A DNA stretch of 12,250 bases from Chloroflexota bacterium (GTDB taxonomy: Bacteria; Chloroflexota; Dehalococcoidia; DSTF01; RBG-16-68-14), in NCBI GenBank assembly GCA_022573935.1, contig JACZTE010000007.1, positions 1 through 12,250 on the forward strand. Direction: 5' to 3'. Below the pieces are notes generated by a model, which was given only the letters and a program-made list of their open reading frames with translations, was not told where the DNA came from and ran no database searches. Both the position numbers and the translations under genes were made by a program. This document shows positions 1-9,089 of this stretch, piece after piece. The stretch's first letter is position 1; each line of letters opens with the position of its first letter.

Positions 1-12
1 GAGTTCTGCTCC

Positions 13-31
13 TCGCGGGCTAGGTCCGCGA
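13..31 (-). terminator. Weak stem-loop downstream of the surface-protein gene
   Basis: TCGCGG and CCGCGA form a 6-bp GC-rich stem with a 7-nt loop, 13 nt beyond the stop of the leftward gene. There is no T-tract after it in the transcription direction (the next bases read GGAGCAGAAC), so intrinsic termination is doubtful. It may only be a 3'-end stabilising hairpin or chance. Confidence 0.25.
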
Positions 32-44
32 ACGCTGCTTGGTG

Positions 45-968
45 CTACAGCCGCCTCTTCGTGTACCAGGCTGCGCCGCTCAGCGCGACGACGCCAGCCG
101 CAATGGCGGCCAAGACGCCGGCGATGAGGCCCGTGCTGGCGCCTGAGGAGTCGGGCGCGTCCAGAGGCGTGCCTGCCGCCTCGGCCAGCTCCGCGACACC
201 TCCGACGCTACGCGGACAGTCGCCTTGCTTGAACGGGTCGGAGTGGTTTGCCTGCGGCGATGGGTCCAGCTCGTTCCAGTCACTACAGTGAGTGCTGCCG
301 ATGAGTGGGAAGCCCCCATCCTTGTCCCAGTTGGAGCTGTCTACTGCCGTACCTATGGTGGGGCCGGCCATGTAGAGCGCATCGAACTGGACTGCGATGG
401 TGCCTAAGCCGGTACCGCTCAGCGTTGTGCAGGTTCCGTCTGTGTAGATATTCTCGAACGTGAAGGAACCGGTCGACTGTACGCCTGGCTCGCTCTTGCT
501 CAAGTCGAGCTGCAGGCTGACTATCGTCCCACCTGGCATGGTGATTCCTCCGAATGCAAAGTCCGCCTGGCACGAACCCCCGCTTATCTTGTTGTTGGCG
601 TACGTGAGATCAATGACGCTGGGCCGGGTCTCGTTCGCGGCGGGCGGGGTCGCTCCTGTCGGCATCGGAGCCTGCGCCGTCTTACAATCCGGCATAGCAA
701 ACGCACCCAATGGATCGGTGTATGCCACCGCTGTGACGGTAACTGAGTCGTCGCCCAGATCGTGGTCAATGCGGGCGAGGGTGGTGCCTTGGAAATTCGG
801 AAGAGGAACTCCCGTCAGGGTGTGGAGATAGCCACAGATGACGCCGTTGACGTCGGTGAACGCGGCCTCTGCCTGCCGCGGGGGCTGCCCCAGGCTGCCT
901 GCGAGTAGCACGGCAGCGACAGCCACGGCCAACATGGTAATACGTAGATTCAGTCTCAAGTGGTGCAT
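45..968 (-). CDS. Secreted, C-terminally membrane-anchored protein of unknown function
   Basis: The 307-residue product starts with a short basic region and a hydrophobic stretch (about residues 10-26), then a likely signal-peptidase site after AEA near residue 35. The exported part (about 37-278) is rich in Thr, Gly, Asp and Ser and has six cysteines (45, 95, 133, 180, 228, 251), which could form disulfides. A hydrophobic helix (about 280-302) followed by the tail YTKRRL would anchor it in the membrane with a basic cytoplasmic end; no LPXTG sorting motif is visible. The ATG is supported by a near-perfect Shine-Dalgarno, AAGGAGGT on the minus strand at 974-981, five bases before the start. 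It is transcribed away from the catabolic genes, so a shared function is not implied. I recognise no enzymatic family; a beta-rich surface protein is the best description. Confidence 0.82.
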   Translation of the reverse strand: MHHLRLNLRITMLAVAVAAVLLAGSLGQPPRQAEAAFTDVNGVICGYLHTLTGVPLPNFQGTTLARIDHDLGDDSVTVTAVAYTDPLGAFAMPDCKTAQAPMPTGATPPAANETRPSVIDLTYANNKISGGSCQADFAFGGITMPGGTIVSLQLDLSKSEPGVQSTGSFTFENIYTDGTCTTLSGTGLGTIAVQFDALYMAGPTIGTAVDSSNWDKDGGFPLIGSTHCSDWNELDPSPQANHSDPFKQGDCPRSVGGVAELAEAAGTPLDAPDSSGASTGLIAGVLAAIAAGVVALSGAAWYTKRRL

Positions 969-1187
969 GCGATACCTCCTTATGCGCGGGGTGTAGACAA
1001 GGATAAGGGTCGTGTTGTTTCTAGCCTTGTCCCCCTCTCGTTTGGCTCGCCGTTGGGTTTACGCCGAGGCAGACGACGCCGGCACGCGGAGCCACCATGT
1101 GCGCCAACTCGCTTCCTCGTCGGCCTTCAACTTGCGGGGAGTCTTGCCACCAACGACCGCAGGCCCAACGCGGGCCTATCTTGCTAG

Positions 1188-2534
<1,347 letters not shown>

Positions 2535-2565
2535 TGTCGCGAGCCCTCAAGCTCCGGAAGGCCGC

Positions 2566-3315
2566 ATGATTGCACCCGGACAGTTCGACGGCAAGGTCGC
2601 CCTGGTCACGGGTGCCGGATCGGGCATCGGCCGCGCTTCTGCCCTCGCCTTCGCGCGAGGGAACGCGCACGTCGTCGTTTCCGATATCTCTGACGAAGGC
2701 GGCGAGGAGACCGTGCGGCTGATCCAGGCGGCTGGCGGAGAGGCCACGTTCGTCCACGCGGACGTCTCGCGCGCGGACGAAGTGCAGGCGCTGATCGACG
2801 AGGCCGTCCGTTCGCTCGGGCGGCTGGACTACGCGCACAATAACGCTGGCGTCCTTGGCACGATGTCTTCAACGGCGGATTGCACCGAGGAAGACTGGGA
2901 CAGGACGATCGCAATCAACCTCAAGGGAGTCTGGCTGTGCATGCGATCGGAGATCCCGCAGATGCTGAGCCAAGGCGGCGGAGCGATCGTCAACACGTCG
3001 TCGGCGGCGGGGCTAGTCGCCTTCCAGGGCCTCCCCGCTTACGTGGCCAGCAAGCACGGCGTCGTCGGCCTTACCAAAGCGGCAGCGCTAGACTACGCCC
3101 GAGATGGAATCAGGGTGAACGCGGTGTGTCCCGGATTCATCGACACGCCGCTGGTCAAAGGTGTCGCATCTGGTGACCTTGGACGCATCCTGCCAACCGG
3201 CCGTCTCGGCACGCCCGAAGAGGTGGCCGAGGCCGTGGTGTGGCTCTGCTCCGAAAGCGCATCATACGTCACCGGCCACACGATGGTCGTCGACGGCGCG
3301 ATGATCGTCCAATAG
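2566..3315 (+). CDS. Short-chain dehydrogenase/reductase (SDR family)
   Basis: This 249-residue classical SDR is a cytoplasmic NAD(P)-dependent alcohol dehydrogenase or ketoreductase. It shows the Rossmann motif TGAGSGIG (15-22), D40 after the second beta strand (which favours NAD+), NNAG (92-95), and the catalytic S146, Y159 and K163 (YVASK). PG at 189-190 and the C-terminal VTGHTMVVDGA are also typical. The ATG at 2566 is preceded by GGAAGG at 2556-2561; the open frame extends upstream into the thiolase gene, but those residues are not SDR-like. It lies 31 nt after the thiolase and is probably co-transcribed. In context it may oxidise a 3-hydroxyacyl-CoA to the ketoacyl-CoA used by the thiolase, or a ring hydroxyl; that assignment is inference. 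Confidence 0.93.
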   Translation: MIAPGQFDGKVALVTGAGSGIGRASALAFARGNAHVVVSDISDEGGEETVRLIQAAGGEATFVHADVSRADEVQALIDEAVRSLGRLDYAHNNAGVLGTMSSTADCTEEDWDRTIAINLKGVWLCMRSEIPQMLSQGGGAIVNTSSAAGLVAFQGLPAYVASKHGVVGLTKAAALDYARDGIRVNAVCPGFIDTPLVKGVASGDLGRILPTGRLGTPEEVAEAVVWLCSESASYVTGHTMVVDGAMIVQ

Positions 3316-3356
3316 CCATCCATACCCGCGAACGGCACCCTCGCATGTGCAGGGCT

Positions 3357-3413
3357 CTTGCCGAGCGCTCCACTTGCCGAGCGGGCTGCCGTCACCTAGA
3401 ATCAAGCGTCACC
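3357..3413. repeat. Two sets of short direct repeats over a promoter
   Basis: CTTGCCGAGCG occurs at 3357-3367 and 3373-3383 (11 of 11 identical, 16-nt period). CGTCACC occurs at 3390-3396 and 3407-3413 (17-nt period), flanking the -10. The second long copy contains the -35 hexamer. Such an arrangement could be an operator or activator site for the following operon, but no regulator gene is in the window. Confidence 0.45.
3374..3402 (+). promoter_or_regulatory. Candidate sigma70-type promoter for the large operon
   Basis: TTGCCG (3374-3379) and TAGAAT (3397-3402) are exactly 17 bp apart; the -10 matches consensus at 5 of 6 and the -35 at 4 of 6. A start near 3409 gives a leader of about 36 nt before the ATG at 3445. 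It lies in the only sizeable gap (129 nt) between the SDR and the next gene, which supports a new transcription unit here. Confidence 0.5.
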
Positions 3414-3444
3414 GGTTGCCCAGTAATCTCCTCGTGGGGGAGCG

Positions 3445-3954
3445 ATGCCCGTCATCACTGATGAACAGCGAGCGCTGATCGGAAAGGAGAGCGAGCCGAG
3501 GCTCGTGCCGGAGCCGGTCAACCAGACCATGGCCAGGCATTGGTCGGAGATGGTCGAGGACCCGAATCCGATCTACTTCGACGAGGCGTACGCCCGCACG
3601 ACCTGGCTGCAGGGCACGTTTGCACCGCCCGCCATGCTCTATACGTGGGCAAGGCCGCCCGTGTGGCCTGAAGAGGAGTCGGAGAGCCCGCTGTCGCAAC
3701 TCGCCTTGGAGGGCTGCCCGGTTACGGTGGCAGTTAACGCGACGCAGGAGTACCTCATGCCGCTGCGCTACGGCGATGCCCTCTCCGTGACCAGTCAGCT
3801 CAGCGCCATCAGCGACGAGAAGACGACGCGACTGGGGACTGGCCATTTCGTCTCTACGATGGACACGTTTCGGAATCAGTTCGACCATGTGGTGGGCAGC
3901 CACAGCTTTACGTTTTTCATCTATCGCCCCCACGCGCCGGGTGCCGAGGCATGA
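3445..3954 (+). CDS. FAS1-like dehydratase domain protein (MaoC N-terminal hotdog subunit)
   Basis: The 169-residue product is a single hotdog domain of the MaoC_dehydrat_N type, likely the non-catalytic partner of a heteromeric enoyl-CoA hydratase. The hydratase-2 signature D-x-N-P-I-H is present as DPNPIY (39-44), with Tyr where the catalytic His belongs, so this chain probably cannot catalyse hydration alone. The family comparison is with the N-terminal half of mycobacterial ChsH2, which pairs with ChsH1; ChsH2 carries an additional C-terminal DUF35 domain that is absent here. The ATG at 3445 has GGGGGAG at 3436-3442, only two bases away, so initiation may be weak. The stop overlaps the next start (ATGA), a strong sign of translational coupling with the catalytic subunit. 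Confidence 0.85.
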   Translation: MPVITDEQRALIGKESEPRLVPEPVNQTMARHWSEMVEDPNPIYFDEAYARTTWLQGTFAPPAMLYTWARPPVWPEEESESPLSQLALEGCPVTVAVNATQEYLMPLRYGDALSVTSQLSAISDEKTTRLGTGHFVSTMDTFRNQFDHVVGSHSFTFFIYRPHAPGAEA

Positions 3955-4370
3955 CGAGCACATGGAGCGCGGACGACAAGCTGGCGCCCGTTAGCTTGGA
4001 GCTTACGCGCAGGCGGGCAGCCCAGGCCGTGGCGGGCACGAGGGACTACTATCCAGTCCATCACGACGAGGAGTTCGCCCGTAAGAGCGGCGCGACGGGC
4101 ATCTTCTTCAACACGATGTTCCTGCAAGGATTCGTGGGCAGGGCCGCAACCGAGTGGTTCGGCAACGACGCGTTCCTTCGCAAACTGGAGATCACGATGG
4201 GCGGTTCGAATTACATCGGCCGCACGCTCGTGGCCGAGGGCACCGTGTTGGCGGTTCGAGAGTCCAACGGCTGCACGCTCGTCGACGCGGAGGTGACCCT
4301 CTCGACGGAGGACGGCCCGACGACCGATGTGAAGCTCACGATCCAGCTTCCCGCTACCATCACGCCATGA
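3951..4370 (+). CDS. MaoC-like hotdog hydratase subunit
   Basis: The 139-residue single-hotdog protein is the likely catalytic half of an (R)-type enoyl-CoA hydratase. The motif DYYPVHHD (32-39) provides D32 and H37 at the D-x(4)-H spacing of hydratase-2 active sites, and GATGIFFNT follows where the family usually has the G-x-I-x-H-G loop. Together with the upstream FAS1-like subunit it resembles the ChsH1/ChsH2 pair, which adds water across the double bond of steroid side-chain enoyl-CoAs. The start overlaps the upstream stop by four bases. The CoA-transferase gene begins 22 nt downstream. The two adjacent hotdog genes, with catalytic residues only in this one, make an obligate heteromer the simplest reading; the substrate is not determinable. 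Confidence 0.87.
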   Translation: MTSTWSADDKLAPVSLELTRRRAAQAVAGTRDYYPVHHDEEFARKSGATGIFFNTMFLQGFVGRAATEWFGNDAFLRKLEITMGGSNYIGRTLVAEGTVLAVRESNGCTLVDAEVTLSTEDGPTTDVKLTIQLPATITP

Positions 4371-4392
4371 ATCGATGCTGTAGGCGAGCGCC

Positions 4393-6765
4393 GTGACAAT
4401 CCTGGCAGGGCTGCACGTCGTCGAGATCTCCGGGAACGGCGCCGCTGCTATGGCCGCGAAGCATTTCGCCGACTGGGGCGCCAGCGTCACCATATTGGAA
4501 CCGAGCGGCGGAACGCCTCTGCGCGATGAGCCCCCGTTCTATGAGAAGGACGGCGGCAGGCGAAGCGCGACCTGGGCATGGCTATCGCGCGGGAAGACCA
4601 CTGTCCGTGTTGGGCCAGGAACGAAGCTCACGATCGAGGCGGCCGGCCGGCTCTGCGAGAGCGCGGACGTGGTGTTCGTGGAGAGCGAGATGGCGCTGCC
4701 CGTACTCGGGCTGACGCCAGCGCAGGTGCGGCCACGCTTCGAGGGGAAGACGACCTGCGTCCTGATCTCGCCGTTCGCGCCCGATGGCCCGTACGCGCAC
4801 TACGCCGCGACCGATCTCGGGATCAACGCGCTCGGCGGCTGGATGGACCTGCTCGGCGATCCCGACCGCGAGCCGCTCCGTCCCGGCGGCGGAATCACGC
4901 CCCGGCTCACCGGCCTCTTCGCCCTCGTCGCGGCGCTGATCGGACTGCGACACGTCAGGCAAGGCGGGCCGCTCCAGTTCGTCGATCTGTCTGCGCAGGC
5001 GGTCGCCGCATCGATGATCGTCGCGCCGTGGCTGGTGAAGAGCATGATTGGCTATCAGCACAAGCGACGCGGCAACGCCTGGCCGATGGGGGTGATGGAG
5101 TGCGCCGATGGGTTCATCGGCATACCGCCGCTGACCGCGACGCACTGGGAACTGCTCTGCCAGCTCATGGACATCGGCGATGTCCTGGACCATCCCCAGG
5201 GCCGCGACATCCTCTACCGGATGGAGCACGAAGCTGAGCTGCACGAGCGCGTGAAGCCCTGGCTCAAAGAGCGCAAACGAGACGAGATCATCGAACAGGC
5301 CCAGTCGTGGCATCTGCCCGGCGCTCCAGTGCAGACCATCGCCGAGCGTCTCGACTGCCCGCAGCTAGCGGCCCGCAACTTCTGGGACTCGGCCGAGATC
5401 GACGGCAGGCCGGTGAAGGTGCCGCGCGTTACCTACTCCGTCGAGGGTTTGGCGCCGGTGGAGCGCTCGCCGCTCCGCGAGGCGGAGGAGGTGGAGATCG
5501 CGTCGCCGTCGACCGCCGCACCAAGCGACGGCCCCAGGTCGCTGCCGTTCGAGGGCCTCCGCGTGCTCGACCTGACGATGCTGTGGGCGGGGCCGTACGC
5601 GATGATGCTGCTCGGCGCCCTCGGCGCGGACGTGCTCAAGGTCGAGTCGATCCAGCGCCCTGATCCCTATCGCTACACGTGGGCGCCGGTAGGCCAGGAT
5701 CACTGGTTCGAGCGGGCGCCGCTGTGGAATGACACGAACTGCGACAAGCGCAACATCACGCTCGATCTCACCTCCGAGGCCGGCAAAGAGCTGTTCGAGC
5801 GGCTGGTCGGCGAGGCTGATATCGTCATCAGCAACTTCGCCAACCGGGTCATGCCGAACCTTGGGCTGACCAACGAGCGGCTGCTGAGCATCAACCCGCG
5901 GCTCATCGCCGTTTCGATGCCCGGCTACGGCGTGGGCGGGCCGTGGGAGACTTACGTCGGCTATGCCATCGCGTTCGAGCAACTCATTTGCGGGTCGATG
6001 ACCGGCTACGCGGATGGAGTGCCCTCGTACTGCGGCGGCTTCTGCGACCCGCTGGTCGGCCTGCACGTCGTGACGTCGATTGAGCTCGCGTTGCGTCAGC
6101 GCGAGGAGACGGGGAAGGGCGTCGAGGTTGAGATCCCGCAGTGCGAGACGCTGGACAGCCTCTTCGCGCCGGAGCAGATCGCCGTGCAGCATGGGGCGCC
6201 GGTGCCGTCCCGGCGGGGGAACAAGCACGAGTGGATGGCCCCGCACGACGCCTATCGCGTCGCCGGCGTCGACCAGTGGATCACGATCGCGGTCGCTACG
6301 GACGACGAGTTCGCCGCGCTATCGACGGCGCTCGGTCGCGCCGAGCTGGCGAGCGACCAGCGCTTCGCCACGATCGCGGCGCGGAAGGAGAACGAGGCGG
6401 CGCTCGACGAAGTCATCGCCGCGGCGGTGAAGGATCATGACGCGAAGGCGCTCGAGCGCGAGCTTCAGGCGGTGGGCGTCATGGCCTGCCGGGTCGTCGA
6501 GCCCTACCTGCTGCCCGAAGACGAAGGGCTGCGGCATATCGGCTTCTTCCAGCCGCTGGAGCGGGAGCTGACGGGAACGCACATGTTCAAGACCTGGCCG
6601 TTCCGCTTCAGCTCGATCGATGCCTCGCACAAGCGGCAGCCGCCGCTCCTGGGCGAGCACAACCACGAGATACTGTCGTCCCAACTCGGCCTCTCCGCTG
6701 ATGAGCTGTCCCGGCTGGAACGGGAGCGGGTGATCGGCACGGAGCCGCTGGGGCTCGATGGCTAG
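4393..6765 (+). CDS. Tandem (two-domain) family III CoA-transferase, CaiB/BaiF type
   Basis: The 790-residue protein is about twice the length of a normal family III CoA-transferase and carries two CaiB/BaiF repeats: residues 1 to about 360 (begins LAGLHVVEISG) and about 386-775 (begins FEGLRVLDLTMLWAGPYA), joined by an acidic, Ser/Pro-containing linker. Members move CoA between carboxylates through an aspartyl-CoA anhydride. The expected catalytic Asp is D198 in FVDLS in the first half; the second half reads VEVEI, placing E580 at that position. It probably activates the substrate acid at the expense of a pathway CoA-thioester. The start is GTG with only weak GGCGAG-like complementarity upstream. 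The DMSP CoA-transferase/lyase DddD has the same tandem layout, but the neighbours here do not suggest DMSP metabolism. The next gene is 32 nt downstream. Confidence 0.9.
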   Translation: MTILAGLHVVEISGNGAAAMAAKHFADWGASVTILEPSGGTPLRDEPPFYEKDGGRRSATWAWLSRGKTTVRVGPGTKLTIEAAGRLCESADVVFVESEMALPVLGLTPAQVRPRFEGKTTCVLISPFAPDGPYAHYAATDLGINALGGWMDLLGDPDREPLRPGGGITPRLTGLFALVAALIGLRHVRQGGPLQFVDLSAQAVAASMIVAPWLVKSMIGYQHKRRGNAWPMGVMECADGFIGIPPLTATHWELLCQLMDIGDVLDHPQGRDILYRMEHEAELHERVKPWLKERKRDEIIEQAQSWHLPGAPVQTIAERLDCPQLAARNFWDSAEIDGRPVKVPRVTYSVEGLAPVERSPLREAEEVEIASPSTAAPSDGPRSLPFEGLRVLDLTMLWAGPYAMMLLGALGADVLKVESIQRPDPYRYTWAPVGQDHWFERAPLWNDTNCDKRNITLDLTSEAGKELFERLVGEADIVISNFANRVMPNLGLTNERLLSINPRLIAVSMPGYGVGGPWETYVGYAIAFEQLICGSMTGYADGVPSYCGGFCDPLVGLHVVTSIELALRQREETGKGVEVEIPQCETLDSLFAPEQIAVQHGAPVPSRRGNKHEWMAPHDAYRVAGVDQWITIAVATDDEFAALSTALGRAELASDQRFATIAARKENEAALDEVIAAAVKDHDAKALERELQAVGVMACRVVEPYLLPEDEGLRHIGFFQPLERELTGTHMFKTWPFRFSSIDASHKRQPPLLGEHNHEILSSQLGLSADELSRLERERVIGTEPLGLDG

Positions 6766-6797
6766 GCCGGCGCACCGCGCACAAGGAGCGACGTAGG

Positions 6798-7961
6798 ATG
6801 GATTTCGCGTTTCCGCCCGAGGTGAGCGCCTTCCGCCAGGAGCTTGGGCGCTACCTCGATGCGTCAGTGACGCCCGAACTCTTGGAGGAGTGCCGGACGG
6901 GAAGCCAGTGGGGCGGGCCGCTAACGAAGGCGTTCTGGCGCAAACTCGGGGCCGATGGCTACTTCAGTATCGGCTGGCCGGTCGAATATGGCGGCGGCGG
7001 GAAGTCGCTCCTCTACCTGTACGCCTTCAACTACGAGATGTCCTATCGCCGTCTTCCCGTACCGCTGGTGACGCTGAACACGGTGGCCCCGACGATCATG
7101 CGCATCGGCACGGAAGAGCAGAAGCAGGAGTACCTCCCGAAGATTCTCCGTGGCGAGATCGAGTTCGCCATCGGCTACACAGAGCCCGAGGCCGGCACCG
7201 ACCTCGCCTCGCTGAAGACGCAGGCGGTTCGCGATGGCGATAGCTACGTGATCAACGGCCAGAAGCTCTTCACCAGCGGGGCGGACCACGCAGACTACGT
7301 GTGGCTGGCCGTCCGGACGGACCCCGAGGCGCCGAAGCACCGCGGCATCTCCGTGCTGGTCGTCCCACTCGACGCGGAGGGCGTCGAGGTGAGGCCGCTG
7401 CACATCATGTCGGGTACCAGCACGAGCGTCACGTTTTACGATAACGTGCGCGTGCCCGTCTCCGCGCTGATCGGCGAGGAGAACCGCGGCTGGTACCACA
7501 TGACGACCCAGCTCGATTTCGAGCGGGTGGCGATCAGCGCCGTCCCCCACATTCAGCGCCTGTTCGACTCGCTGTGCGAGGCGCTCCTCCCGCAGGCCCT
7601 GGGAGAGGGCGATGAGTGGACGCGGGTCACGCTCGCGGGGATGGCGGCGGACCTCAATGCGCTCAAGGTGATGGACCTCAAACTAGCGTCGATGGTGGCG
7701 AACGGCGAGGTGCCGGTCTACGAGGCCTCGCTCCTGAAGGTGCTCTCCAACGAATTCCGGGTGAAGCTCACCGGCGAAGCGCTCCAGATGCTGGGCAGCG
7801 CTGGGCTGATCCGCCGCAATTCGCCCGGGGCGATCCTCGACAGCTCTCACGACACGATCGAACGGCAGATGAGAGAGTCGGTGATCAACCTTTTCGGCGG
7901 AGGAAGCAACGACGTTCAGCGAGACATTATGGCCACGCACGGCCTCGGGTTGCCGAGGTAA
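6798..7961 (+). CDS. Acyl-CoA dehydrogenase, catalytic-Glu subunit of a heteromeric pair
   Basis: This 387-residue flavoprotein chain would form the alpha,beta double bond in an acyl-CoA. The flavin/substrate motif YTEPEAGTD (127-135) is intact. A glutamate in FERVAIS (E242) sits where isovaleryl- and long-chain-type enzymes place their catalytic base, while the medium-chain position in the C-terminal loop (GGGSNDVQR) is Gly (G368). The R-x-x-F-G motif that binds the FAD of the neighbouring subunit is missing after E242; the next gene has it. This matches the ChsE1/ChsE2 type of heterotetramer, in which two different chains build each active site. AAGGAG (6783-6788) nine bases before the ATG supports the start. 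The partner gene begins three bases after its stop. Confidence 0.92.
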   Translation: MDFAFPPEVSAFRQELGRYLDASVTPELLEECRTGSQWGGPLTKAFWRKLGADGYFSIGWPVEYGGGGKSLLYLYAFNYEMSYRRLPVPLVTLNTVAPTIMRIGTEEQKQEYLPKILRGEIEFAIGYTEPEAGTDLASLKTQAVRDGDSYVINGQKLFTSGADHADYVWLAVRTDPEAPKHRGISVLVVPLDAEGVEVRPLHIMSGTSTSVTFYDNVRVPVSALIGEENRGWYHMTTQLDFERVAISAVPHIQRLFDSLCEALLPQALGEGDEWTRVTLAGMAADLNALKVMDLKLASMVANGEVPVYEASLLKVLSNEFRVKLTGEALQMLGSAGLIRRNSPGAILDSSHDTIERQMRESVINLFGGGSNDVQRDIMATHGLGLPR

Positions 7962-7964
7962 GAT

Positions 7965-9089
7965 ATGCAGTTCAGCGACTCGGAGACGCAACGGCTGCTG
8001 CGGGACACCACGCGGTCCTATCTCGCGGACAGGTTCGCATCGGAGCGGCTGTACCCGCTCCACCATGGCGAAAGCCCGCTGACTGATGAGGAGCTGAAAG
8101 GGTTCGCCGAGCTAGGGTGGTTCGGCCTGCTGGTCGCGGAGTCGGAGGGCGGGGGCGGCGTCTCGCTGCTGAACGCGGCCGTCGTCATTGAGGAGTTCGG
8201 CTACGCGTCGGTACCCGCCCCGGTGATGGTGGGCAACATCGCCGCCGTGCTCCTCGCGAGTGTCCCTGCCTCCGACGCGCTCCGCAACCACCTGTCCGGC
8301 CTCGCAGGAGGCAAGCGGCTCTACACCGTCTGCGAAGGCCCGCGGCGACGCGGCCGCCCGGCTGAGCCGGCATCGCCGCCGCTCACGTCGACCGGCGGGA
8401 CGCTCAGCGGGACGTTGCCGCTGGTTCCCTTCGCGGACGTGAGCGACTTCGTCGTGGCGCCGCTCATCGTCGAGGGCGAGCCTGCCTTCGGCCTCCTGCC
8501 GTTGGAGGGTGCTCGCCTGCAGCGCCAGGAGCTGCTCGACCGGCCAAACTACTTCAGCGTCCACTTCGAGGAGGCAGCCTTCGACGGCTCGATCGTGCTC
8601 GCGACGGGCGAGCGCGCGGACGAGCTGCACGAGCGCTGCGATGCGATTGTGACCGCCCTGTCGCTGATCGAGCTCGCTGGGATGATGCAGCGCATCCTGG
8701 AGATGACCACGACGTTCGTCACCAATCGCGTGCAGTTCGGGCAGCCGATCGCGAAGTTCCAGGCCGTGCGCCATCGCGCGGCCGAACTCTTGATGCAGAC
8801 GGAGACGACCCGTTGGGCCGCCTACCATGCCCTCTGGCGCTTTCAGGAGGACCCCGCAGACACGGAAGAGATCTGGCTGGCGAAGCAGTGGGCGGTGCGG
8901 GCGGCGGATCGCATCTATCAGACCAGCCACCTGCTGCACGGCGGCGTCGGCGTGGCCATCGATTTCCCGCTCCATCTCTACACGCTGGGTGTCGCCTCCT
9001 TCGCCGTCCGTGGCGGCACGATGAACGAGATGGTCGACCGGACGGTGGAGACGATGAAGTCGCGACTCGGAGCCGAGGCGTCCGCATGA
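7965..9089 (+). CDS. Acyl-CoA dehydrogenase, FAD-site partner subunit
   Basis: The 374-residue chain has the acyl-CoA dehydrogenase fold markers R255-x-x-F258-G259 in NRVQFGQPI and HGGVGV (325-330), both of which contact FAD. It lacks the TEP segment: the corresponding region (about 120-140) is an irregular Arg/Pro stretch. The helix before NRVQFG (SLIELAGMMQ) has no Glu at the catalytic position equivalent to E242 of the upstream protein (E236 lies elsewhere in that helix by my alignment). It is therefore unlikely to work alone and complements the upstream gene, from which it is separated by three bases. Its stop overlaps the ATG of the Ltp2-like gene (ATGA). The abnormal stretch could in principle reflect a compensated frameshift, but the flanking frame reads through convincingly. 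Confidence 0.9.
   Translation: MQFSDSETQRLLRDTTRSYLADRFASERLYPLHHGESPLTDEELKGFAELGWFGLLVAESEGGGGVSLLNAAVVIEEFGYASVPAPVMVGNIAAVLLASVPASDALRNHLSGLAGGKRLYTVCEGPRRRGRPAEPASPPLTSTGGTLSGTLPLVPFADVSDFVVAPLIVEGEPAFGLLPLEGARLQRQELLDRPNYFSVHFEEAAFDGSIVLATGERADELHERCDAIVTALSLIELAGMMQRILEMTTTFVTNRVQFGQPIAKFQAVRHRAAELLMQTETTRWAAYHALWRFQEDPADTEEIWLAKQWAVRAADRIYQTSHLLHGGVGVAIDFPLHLYTLGVASFAVRGGTMNEMVDRTVETMKSRLGAEASA

Noticed and set aside
1161..1177. AGGCCC/GGGCCT hairpin as an intrinsic terminator
   Set aside because: No gene ends there on either strand and no T-tract follows; probably incidental.
3409..3963. Leftward 184-codon open frame
   Set aside because: Antisense to the FAS1-like hotdog gene, which has family motifs and start/stop coupling; this frame has none.
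5365..6246. Leftward 293-codon open frame
   Set aside because: Long but antisense to the CoA-transferase; Arg/His-rich composition typical of a GC-rich shadow frame.
4393..6765. Identification of the tandem CoA-transferase as DddD (DMSP lyase)
   Set aside because: Only the two-domain layout matches; no DMSP transporter or acrylate/3-hydroxypropionate genes lie nearby, and the context is branched acyl-CoA degradation.
8330..8400. Possible frameshift pair in the second acyl-CoA dehydrogenase
   Set aside because: The Arg/Pro-rich stretch is odd, but the same frame gives good family-like sequence on both sides, and loss of the TEP motif is expected for this partner subunit.
8112..8975. Leftward 287-codon open frame
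   Set aside because: Antisense to the second acyl-CoA dehydrogenase; no motif or start signal.
8813..9085. Upstream extension of the Ltp2-like gene
   Set aside because: The added 91 residues are an out-of-frame reading of the dehydrogenase gene; the ATGA overlap at 9086 is the natural start.
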